A DNA stretch of 10,931 bases from Gammaproteobacteria bacterium (GTDB lineage: Bacteria > Pseudomonadota > Gammaproteobacteria > DSM-19610). The notes under the pieces were generated by a model. It was not told the origin of the DNA and made no database searches. It worked only from the letters and a program-made list of their open reading frames with translations. Shown here piece after piece: positions 5,729 through 10,931 of this stretch (positions within the stretch are counted from its first letter, which is position 1; each line of letters opens with the position of its first letter). The translations under genes and the position numbers were made by a program. Where the stretch lies: NCBI GenBank assembly GCA_030618475.1, contig JAUXDG010000076.1:1-10931 (forward strand), given 5' to 3'.

Positions 5729-5887
5729 ATGGCTAAACCAAACTATGCGTTCGAAAAGCGTCAGAGAGATCTCGCCAAGAAAAAGAAGAAGCAGGAAAAG
5801 CAGCAGCGGAAAACTGCGACACAGCAGGGCGAACGGCCTCCGGAGGACCCGCCTCAGCCGAGCGCCGATGAGACGAGCGTCGACTGA
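5729..5887 (+). CDS. Small conserved-type Lys-rich basic protein
   Basis: It encodes 52 residues. The N-terminal half is a strongly basic helix (FEKRQRDLAKKKKKQEKQQR, residues 8-27) after the lead MAKPNYA. The C-terminal half is acidic and proline-rich (ERPPEDPPQPSADET). The lead MAKPNY.FEKRQR.LAKKKKK matches, from memory, a family of short hypothetical proteins common in proteobacteria, which supports a real gene although it is short. AGGA at 5719-5722 sits 6 nt before the ATG. A nucleic-acid or ribosome-binding role is possible from the charge but not shown. It is transcribed toward the DUF1415 gene, 127 nt downstream, and may be driven by the TATAAT box at the MITE junction. Confidence 0.7.
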   Translation: MAKPNYAFEKRQRDLAKKKKKQEKQQRKTATQQGERPPEDPPQPSADETSVD

Positions 5888-6014
5888 TCTTCACTCGGTA
5901 GGTCCGCGCTTTTACGCGGTACGAAAAGCCGGCTCGGGTTTACTCACGGAGGCGACGCCAGCCGTTAGCGCTCGCTGCGGGTAAACTGCAGCTTCGCCGC
6001 TGGGACGTCGCAAA
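5888..6014. other. Structured intergenic stretch upstream of the DUF1415 gene
   Basis: Several nested inverted repeats are visible: GCGACG/CCAGC at 5952-5962 against GCTGG..CGTCGC at 5999-6011 (2-nt bulge), and GTTTAC near 5938 against GTAAAC at 5981-5986. GCGCTCGCTGC also faces GCAGCTTCGCC imperfectly. Not all can form at once. This could be a repeat element remnant or an RNA leader; no known family was recognised. Confidence 0.3.
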
Positions 6015-6581
6015 TTGGGCGAGATTTTGGAATACGAGAATATAATCGGACCGGTACGGCATTGGGTGGAATCCCTGGTGGTGGGGTTGAATCTCTGCCC
6101 GTTCGCCAAACGTGAATTGGTGAAGAACCGGATACGCTTTTCTGTGACAGAAGCGGTAACTGAAGAGCAGCTGTTGGCGGATTTACAGGCCGAATTGGAA
6201 TTACTTGATAGTGACGAAGCAATTGAAACCACCTTACTGATTCACCCCAAGGCGCTGCAGGAATTTTACAATTACAACCAGTTTCTGAGCTATGCCGATA
6301 GCTTGCTGGTACAGATGGGGCTGAACGGTGTTTATCAGATAGCCAGTTTTCATCCGGATTATCAGTTTGGCGGTACCGAACCAGATGATGTGGAGAATTA
6401 CACGAACAGGTCCCCCTATCCCCTGTTGCACCTGATCCGGGAGGAGAGCCTTGAACGGGGCATCGCCAATTATCCGGATTCTGATCAGATTCCCGAGCGT
6501 AATATAGCGCTACTGAATAGCCTGGGACGGGATAAGATGCAGGCTTTATTGCAGGCCTGTTTTAATGATGCTGAAGAATAG
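6015..6581 (+). CDS. DUF1415 family protein
   Basis: It encodes 188 residues from TTG 6015. The block VESLVVGLNLCPFAKRELV (about 18-36) and later TTLLIHPKALQEFYNYNQFL, IASFHPDYQFGGTEPDDVENYTNRSPYPLLHLIREESLE are characteristic of DUF1415, a family of soluble proteins of unknown function widespread in proteobacteria. Conserved Cys28 in NLCPFAK and the His/Asp-rich FHPDYQF segment look like functional positions. The start is uncertain. The frame opens at 5985, and the only start-like codons before the conserved block are CTG 6000, TTG 6015 and TTG 6027; there is no ATG and no strong ribosome binding site. The family N-terminus begins close to residue 10, so any of these fits. The gene ends 65 nt before a convergent flavoprotein gene. 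Confidence 0.88.
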   Translation: MGEILEYENIIGPVRHWVESLVVGLNLCPFAKRELVKNRIRFSVTEAVTEEQLLADLQAELELLDSDEAIETTLLIHPKALQEFYNYNQFLSYADSLLVQMGLNGVYQIASFHPDYQFGGTEPDDVENYTNRSPYPLLHLIREESLERGIANYPDSDQIPERNIALLNSLGRDKMQALLQACFNDAEE

Positions 6582-6646
6582 GAAATATGGCAGTCCTGCA
6601 CTGTGTGTTGTAGGCTATTTTTAATGTCCGTTGCGGCGCGGCAGTG

Positions 6647-7627
6647 TCAACCGGCCGAATACGGCCTGCGTAACAGCCAGGAAAGCATGAGCCGTTTCGC
6701 ATCAAAGGACTTGCGACTGATTCCACTGAGGTCGTAGGCTGCGCCGTTGACAATAGCGTCGGCTGCCATGAGGCCGCTCTTGACCGCCGGCCCGATACCT
6801 TCGGCCATGTCTTTTGTCGCCAGACCGGCTGCATCGCCGGCGATGAAGGCATTGCCGGTGCGGAAAATCTCCGCCTTGCCGCGCACGTAGTAGCTGTAGC
6901 CTTTCGGTTTGAAATCGTGCCCCCTGACCAGGCGCTTACGCTCCAGTTTTCTGGTCAGATGATCCCAGTGTGACTTGATGTCGCCACCCTGTGTTTTCAG
7001 TTTGTCAGCCATGGCACCGATGCCGATGTTGATATAGCCATCGGCCTTGGGTACGTACCAGGAATAACCCGGCAGTTGCTTGTCAAAGATCCACAGGTGG
7101 CATTTACTGTTGCGGTAGTCGTAAGGAAATTCCTCCTCCAGGGCGACTATCTGTTTTTTGCTGGCACGTGGGCTCAGCTTCCGGAACAGCTCGCGGTACA
7201 CCGGGCAGCGCGTACCCCCGGCGCCAATCAGGTAGCTGCAGCGGTACTGTTCATCAATAATGTATTCTTCACCTTGTTGGCGAATGGTCTGCACCTTATG
7301 GATATCAATCGGCGCAGCAGAGCGCTCAAGCAGCCAGGCGTCGAATTCGTAACGGCGAATGGAGTGCTGCAAGGTCGGCGGGCTGAGACCGATCACAGGA
7401 AAATGGAAGTGGAGCTTTTTGAATGACAGGAAACGATGCGGATAACTGGCGATGTCCAGTTCCAGGTCCTCGACCACTTCGGGCGTTATCCATCCGGCGC
7501 ACAGCTTGCTGCGCGGAAACGGTTCCTTGTCCAGCACCAGGCAATCCACACCTTGCCGTTTGAGGCTCCAGGCACAGCTCGAGCCCGCAGGTCCGCCTCC
7601 GACAATGATAACGTCTGCGCTTTTCAT
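6647..7627 (-). CDS. Geranylgeranyl-reductase-family FAD-dependent oxidoreductase
   Basis: This flavoprotein has 326 residues. The N-terminal FAD dinucleotide-binding motif is VIIVGGGPAGSSCAWSLKRQG (6-26), followed by the acidic ribose-binding strand CLVLDKE (29-35). PRSKLCAGWITPEVVEDL (38-55) is the signature of geranylgeranyl reductases and related flavin reductases. A second FAD motif, GNAFIAGDAAGLATKDMAEGIGPAVKSG (about 262-289), has the GD of the FAD pyrophosphate site. Family members reduce C=C bonds of isoprenoid chains or act on other lipids and secondary metabolites. At 326 residues it is shorter than plant-type GGR (about 390-400), mainly at the C-terminus. No chlorophyll or carotenoid gene is nearby. 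It is the last gene of the minus-strand cluster, 32 nt after the DUF302 gene. The substrate cannot be named. Confidence 0.82.
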   Translation of the reverse strand: MKSADVIIVGGGPAGSSCAWSLKRQGVDCLVLDKEPFPRSKLCAGWITPEVVEDLELDIASYPHRFLSFKKLHFHFPVIGLSPPTLQHSIRRYEFDAWLLERSAAPIDIHKVQTIRQQGEEYIIDEQYRCSYLIGAGGTRCPVYRELFRKLSPRASKKQIVALEEEFPYDYRNSKCHLWIFDKQLPGYSWYVPKADGYINIGIGAMADKLKTQGGDIKSHWDHLTRKLERKRLVRGHDFKPKGYSYYVRGKAEIFRTGNAFIAGDAAGLATKDMAEGIGPAVKSGLMAADAIVNGAAYDLSGISRKSFDAKRLMLSWLLRRPYSAG

Positions 7628-7659
7628 GCATGCCTGCCTGCCGTCTGTCTCACCAGGTG

Positions 7660-8250
7660 TTAGAAATCGCCTTCCGCGCCACGGTTTACGATATCAAGGA
7701 TGATTTCCCTGACCTGCATGGCTTCTTCCTTCAGTTCGGGCGGGAGCTCTTTGCCACCGTGAATCATGAGGTCCATGTTCAGCGTATACAGCCATAGCTT
7801 GCCGCTGCTGTCTTCGACCAGCGTAATGCGACAGGGCAGGTAGGCGGAATAGGCGTCGTTGTAGGCCATCATTCTGGCCGCGGTCATGGCGTTGCAGAAC
7901 ATGTAAATCTTGATGAAGCGGGAGGGTTCGCCGCTCATAGCTTCGATCTCTTTGTAGAGAGGGAGCTCACCAACATTCTTGAAGTTGTGCTCGTTGGCAA
8001 CAAACTTCATGGTGTCTTCGACATCTTGCGCCGACAGTCCGTCGGCAACAGGAATTTTCCAGACGGTCGCCTCGGCACCATCACCGGTTTCCAGCAACCT
8101 CTTGCCGATATCCGCGTAGGTGCTCAAGGCCTGATCGTCATATTCCATCAGTGATTTCATCTCGGACGGGTATTTGACAATCCCTGCAATCAGGATTGCC
8201 ACAATGGCCAGCCCCAGCAGTGCCAGAAGATTCCAGATAAGTTTTATCAT
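7660..8250 (-). CDS. Membrane-anchored DUF302 domain protein
   Basis: It encodes 196 residues. The N-terminus is one hydrophobic segment (LIWNLLALLGLAIVAILIAGIV, about 4-25), best read as a membrane anchor or uncleaved signal. A soluble domain of about 150 residues follows. FVANEHNFKNVGELPLYKEI, IYMFCNAMTAARMMAYNDAYSAYLPCRITLVEDSSGKLWLYTLN and the final helices match the DUF302 pattern, a small alpha/beta domain of unknown function often found with redox or sulfur genes. Two cysteines (in MFCNAM and LPCRIT) lie within the core. AAGGA sits 7 nt before the ATG. It lies between the cyclopropane synthase gene (42 nt upstream) and the flavoprotein gene (32 nt downstream), so a role at the membrane with these enzymes is plausible but unproven. 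Confidence 0.8.
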   Translation of the reverse strand: MIKLIWNLLALLGLAIVAILIAGIVKYPSEMKSLMEYDDQALSTYADIGKRLLETGDGAEATVWKIPVADGLSAQDVEDTMKFVANEHNFKNVGELPLYKEIEAMSGEPSRFIKIYMFCNAMTAARMMAYNDAYSAYLPCRITLVEDSSGKLWLYTLNMDLMIHGGKELPPELKEEAMQVREIILDIVNRGAEGDF

Positions 8251-8292
8251 GACCAGATCCTTAGTTATTCAGGGAGTTGTAAAAGGTTGGTA

Positions 8293-9408
8293 TCAACGGA
8301 TGGATTCGTATCCGCCGTCAAGCCCCTTTTTACTGTAGACGATTTGCCACAACTGGTTGCGACGGGCACGGTCGGAACCGGCGGCACCCAGCAGGTAATA
8401 ACGCCACATGCGATAAAAACGTTCGTCATAACCGAGATTTTCCAGTTCCTGACGGTGTTTGTCCACGTTGGTCATCCAGGCCATCAGCGTCGGATCGTAG
8501 TGGGTGCCGATATTGTGCAGGTCCTCAAGGATAAAAACGCCTTCGGTGACGGCATCTATCTGCTGCAGTACAGGCAACACGCCACCCGGAAAGATGTATT
8601 TGTTGGTCCAGGGATCGACTGACAGGGCCCTGGTGTTGGTGCCGATCGTATGCAACAGGTACAGGCCATCGTCTTCCAGGTTGCGTTCGACAACTTCCAT
8701 GAAGGTCTTGTAGTTTTTCGGGCCAACGTGTTCCAGTATGCCGATGGAGACGACGCGGTCAAAGCGCTCGTTGACATCCCGGTAGTCCTGGAAGCGCAGA
8801 TCGACGTTCAGGTCCTTGTAGCGTTGCCGGCCATACTCGATCTGCTCCTTTGAAACCGTGACACCGACCACCTCAACCCCGTAACGCTCGGCCGCAAAAC
8901 CGGAAAAGCTGCCCCAGCCGCATCCGAGGTCGAGCACCCGCATGCCGGGCTTCAGTCCCACTTTGCGGCAAATCAGATCCAGTTTGGCTTCCTGGGCGTC
9001 GTCAAGATTATCGGCGTCTTTCCAGTAACCGCAGGTATAGACCATGCGTTGATCCAGCATGAGCTGGTAGAGGTCGTTGCCGATATCGTAGTGGTGCTCA
9101 CCGATACGGAAAGCACGGCCGGGACTTTGCAGGTTGACCAGCTTGGCCCAGAGCACGGGCAGCAGCAGTTTCAGTGGTGAAATACTGTGTTCCAGGTCGG
9201 CACGCAGCAGCTTGTAAATGAGGTCATCCAGGGCCTCGCAGTCCCACAAGCCATCCATATAGGCTTCACCGAGCCCCAGCGGGCCGCCGCTTAAAAGACG
9301 CCGATAAAATGCCGTGTCATTGACCTGGATGTCGTGTGGATTGTTGCCATTGATTTCGATGTCGGCCAGTTCCAGCAGACCGCGAATCGTGACCTCCACC
9401 TTGTTCAC
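8293..9408 (-). CDS. cfa: Cyclopropane-fatty-acyl-phospholipid synthase
   Basis: It transfers a methylene group from S-adenosylmethionine to the double bond of unsaturated acyl chains in membrane phospholipids. The 371 residues are close to E. coli Cfa (382). The N-terminal lipid-binding part (1-100) is followed by the methyltransferase domain. The SAM motif is VLDLGCGWGSFSG (158-170). Residues expected for catalysis and the bicarbonate site are present: C126 in YTCGYW, E226 in ILEHVGPKNY, H253 in LLHTIG and Y304 in THYDPTLMAW. Bases just before the GTG start (9406-9408) read AGGGTGAAG, a fair ribosome binding site. It lies 59 nt downstream of the Mut7-C gene and 42 nt upstream of the DUF302 gene. 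A Cfa-like methyltransferase making methylated or furan fatty acids with a flavoprotein is an alternative, but the complete catalytic set favours a true Cfa. Confidence 0.93.
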   Translation of the reverse strand: MNKVEVTIRGLLELADIEINGNNPHDIQVNDTAFYRRLLSGGPLGLGEAYMDGLWDCEALDDLIYKLLRADLEHSISPLKLLLPVLWAKLVNLQSPGRAFRIGEHHYDIGNDLYQLMLDQRMVYTCGYWKDADNLDDAQEAKLDLICRKVGLKPGMRVLDLGCGWGSFSGFAAERYGVEVVGVTVSKEQIEYGRQRYKDLNVDLRFQDYRDVNERFDRVVSIGILEHVGPKNYKTFMEVVERNLEDDGLYLLHTIGTNTRALSVDPWTNKYIFPGGVLPVLQQIDAVTEGVFILEDLHNIGTHYDPTLMAWMTNVDKHRQELENLGYDERFYRMWRYYLLGAAGSDRARRNQLWQIVYSKKGLDGGYESIR

Positions 9409-9467
9409 TTTACTTCACCCTGAAATGCAACTCGAATGTCAGGGGCAGTATCATACGGAAAGTTTCA

Positions 9468-10217
9468 TCACTTGGCAGGTTTTGCGAGAAAATCCCGGAT
9501 CAGCTGTCGTGCCCGCTTATGGTGGCTGCCCCGCCAGTAAACCTGACCACACTGCTCACATTGCTGAAACTGGACGTAGTAGCGTCGGGTTTTCGGTTCC
9601 AGCTGATGGTCGACGGTTTCCTTCAACGTCGCCTTCAAGACTCCGTTGCACCGCGTGCAGCGGGTAAATGGCCGAACTTTTCCAGCCAGGTCAAGGCGCT
9701 GCAGCACTTCCCGAACCTGGTCCTTCGGATTAACAGCCCGGACGTAGAAACCGTGAGTGATGATTTTCCGCTGCAGCAGACGACGGTCACGGGTCAATAC
9801 AATGCGGTGTTGTTGCTGACTGATGCGGGACACAGTCTCATCGTTAAAATCGTTCTGGTACAGGCAGTCCAGGCCCAGTAGTCTCAGATAACGGGCCAGG
9901 CGGCCGAGGTTGCAATCGACGACAAAACGGGGATCTCTCAGTGGAGCGGGGCGCAGGCGTATCAGCGATGAAACATCCAGGCTTTCAAACACCGGATACA
10001 CACTGATACGGTCGCCATCCTCGACGATATGGGAAAAATCCACAGACTGGCCATTCACCAGGATCAGTTCGATCTCGGGGTGGGGGACACCCAGTGATTC
10101 AATCATGTCCTTGATCGACGTGCGCCGCTCAAAGCGGTGTTCAAATTCCGACTTGCGCTGCGATGGCGGCAGAAAGTCATTCAGCTCTTCGTAGAATCTG
10201 AGGTGTGCGATGGCCAT
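9468..10217 (-). CDS. Ubiquitin-fold/Mut7-C RNase domain fusion protein
   Basis: It encodes 249 residues in two domains. Residues 1-85 are a beta-grasp, ThiS/MoaD-like domain (AHLRFYEELNDFLP at the start, VEDGDRISVYPVFES near its end). It lacks a terminal Gly-Gly, so it is not a sulfur carrier. Residues 95-245 are the Mut7-C RNase domain, a PIN-like fold: FVVDCNLGRLARYLRLLG (98-115), DETVSRIS (126-133) and RIVLTRDRRLL (138-148), with D101, D126 and D144 as likely metal ligands. A zinc ribbon follows (C187, C190, C220, C223). Predicted role: a metal-dependent RNA-binding or RNA-cleaving protein, known only from domain prediction. The start codon is preceded directly by AAGGG without spacing; a better site was not found. 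It is the first gene of the minus-strand cluster. Confidence 0.87.
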   Translation of the reverse strand: MAIAHLRFYEELNDFLPPSQRKSEFEHRFERRTSIKDMIESLGVPHPEIELILVNGQSVDFSHIVEDGDRISVYPVFESLDVSSLIRLRPAPLRDPRFVVDCNLGRLARYLRLLGLDCLYQNDFNDETVSRISQQQHRIVLTRDRRLLQRKIITHGFYVRAVNPKDQVREVLQRLDLAGKVRPFTRCTRCNGVLKATLKETVDHQLEPKTRRYYVQFQQCEQCGQVYWRGSHHKRARQLIRDFLAKPAK

Positions 10218-10298
10218 CCCTTAAACATACACGACTCTCCTCGTTGCGGAAGCCCGGGTGGTTTGAGGCCGCTATCTCCCTGTTCGTCTAAGCAATAT

Positions 10299-10327
10299 TT
10301 GTTAACTAATTGAATAAGCTATACTAT
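10299..10327 (+). promoter_or_regulatory. Candidate sigma70 promoter for the patatin-like gene
   Basis: TTGTTA (10299-10304) and TACTAT (10322-10327) are separated by 17 nt in the AT-rich core of the divergent region. This leaves a long leader of about 160 nt before the GTG start at 10496. Confidence 0.35.
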
Positions 10328-10430
10328 TTATATTTATGGGTTGGCTTGTCAGTGTGCTGAACCCATTTCGTCCATGTCTGACAGTCACCCTGCAATGCGA
10401 AAACCCGGCCGACATATCGTTGTTTGCAGA

Positions 10431-10439
10431 TGGTATAGT
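10431..10439 (+). promoter_or_regulatory. Candidate extended -10 promoter for the patatin-like gene
   Basis: TGGTATAGT matches the extended -10 pattern TGnTATAAT at all but one base. The -35 region is weak (CCGACA at 10409-10414, 19 nt away), which is usual for extended -10 promoters. It would start transcription about 50 nt before the gene. Confidence 0.4.
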
Positions 10440-10495
10440 TAAAAGCCCACTTGAATAAAACTGCACGTTATTCAGGTAAAAAAGGAAATTATAAG

Positions 10496-10931
10496 GTGAA
10501 GCATAAAGTACGACGGCCTTCACGTATCGGTCTTGCGCTGGGTGGTGGAGCATCCAGAGGCTGGGCACATATCGGTGTCATTAATGCGTTATCGGAATTG
10601 GATATCCACCCCGAGGTCGTGTGCGGCTGTTCAATCGGTGCAATAGTCGGGGCCTCATACGTTTCGGGTAACCTTGAAAGCCTGGAAAACTGGGTCGGCT
10701 CATTAACCAAAGTGGGTCTTGCCAGATTCTTTGAACTGAATCTGTCCTTAAACGGCTTTGTTGACACTGAAAATTTGCAGGAGTTTTTGCTTCAATACGT
10801 CTGTCGCGAGCAACAGACCATTGAGGACGTGACAACAAAATTTGCCTCTGTTGCCACTGATCTGGAAACGGGAAGAGAGATATGGTTTACCAGAGGGCCG
10901 CTAATAGAGGCAGTCTGGGCATCCATATCCC
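10496..10931 (+). CDS. Patatin-like phospholipase, RssA/NTE type (5' part, runs off the window)
   Basis: The frame stays open from GTG 10496 to the window end, giving 145 residues of a longer protein. AAAGGA (10481-10486) lies 9 nt before the GTG. The oxyanion-hole motif LALGGGASRGWAHIGVI is at about residues 13-29, and the nucleophile elbow GCSIGAIVG (about 49-57) supplies the catalytic serine of GxSxG. GFVDTENLQEFL and FASVATDLETGREIWFTRG continue the patatin domain pattern of RssA/YchK-like proteins. The catalytic Asp (DG[GA]) would lie beyond the window. Expected activity is hydrolysis of acyl esters in phospholipids, in the cytoplasm or at the inner membrane face. It is divergent from a cluster containing a phospholipid-modifying Cfa, which may be coincidence. 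Confidence 0.88.
   Translation, partial: MKHKVRRPSRIGLALGGGASRGWAHIGVINALSELDIHPEVVCGCSIGAIVGASYVSGNLESLENWVGSLTKVGLARFFELNLSLNGFVDTENLQEFLLQYVCREQQTIEDVTTKFASVATDLETGREIWFTRGPLIEAVWASIS

Larger units (their letters stand above)
10218..10495. other. Divergent intergenic region between the Mut7-C and patatin-like genes
   Basis: This 278-nt stretch has an AT-rich core (about 10288-10340) that probably holds promoters for both directions. It also has inverted repeats ATGGGTT (10336-10342)/AACCCAT (10360-10366) and TGTCAG (10347-10352)/CTGACA (10378-10383), possible operator or hairpin elements. No small ORF with a ribosome binding site was found. Confidence 0.4.

Noticed and set aside
6582..6646. 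Bidirectional terminator between the convergent DUF1415 and flavoprotein genes
   Set aside because: No GC-rich stem followed by a T-run; the only T-run (around 6618) is not preceded by a stable hairpin.

Overview
The window looks like chromosomal DNA from a gammaproteobacterium of moderate GC content. This rests on a SlyD-type FKBP with a His-rich tail, a MetA-type homoserine O-acyltransferase, a proteobacterial cyclopropane-fatty-acid synthase, a DUF1415 protein and short GTAG-footed REP-like hairpins. I cannot name the genus. No rRNA, tRNA, CRISPR array, phage gene or intact transposase was seen.

Layout, left to right. Positions 1-183 hold the C-terminal tail of a membrane transporter, probably a POT/PTR peptide symporter. 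A pair of inverted REP-like hairpins (184-257) separates it from slyD (288-773, minus). Four plus-strand genes follow, closely spaced: an unrecognised P-loop NTPase (939-1787), a divergent metA (1802-2875), a YjbQ/UPF0047 protein (2884-3315) and a secreted glucose/sorbosone-dehydrogenase-like beta-propeller (3331-4560). The first three are only 8-14 nt apart and are probably one transcript.

Positions 4561-5728 look like an accessory patch. It has a second, different REP-like hairpin, a small AT-rich orphan ORF (4721-4921), a small membrane protein (5047-5406) and a roughly 180-bp MITE (5504-5687) whose 32-bp terminal inverted repeats match at 30 positions. The right end of the MITE overlaps a TATAAT box just upstream of a 52-aa Lys-rich protein (5729-5887). 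A DUF1415 gene that apparently lacks an ATG start follows (6015-6581).

From 10217 back to 6647 a minus-strand cluster reads: ubiquitin-fold/Mut7-C RNase protein, cyclopropane-fatty-acid synthase, membrane-anchored DUF302 protein, geranylgeranyl-reductase-family flavoprotein. The gaps are 32-59 nt, so this is probably an operon. A SAM methyltransferase acting on membrane lipids beside a flavoprotein of a lipid-reducing family suggests membrane-lipid modification, but the product is unknown. An AT-rich divergent promoter region separates this cluster from a patatin/RssA-like phospholipase (10496 onward, plus) that runs off the window.

No clearly novel multi-gene defence or biosynthetic system is visible. 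The most interesting items are the MITE with its junction promoter, the P-loop/metA pairing, and the Cfa/flavoprotein/DUF302 cluster.
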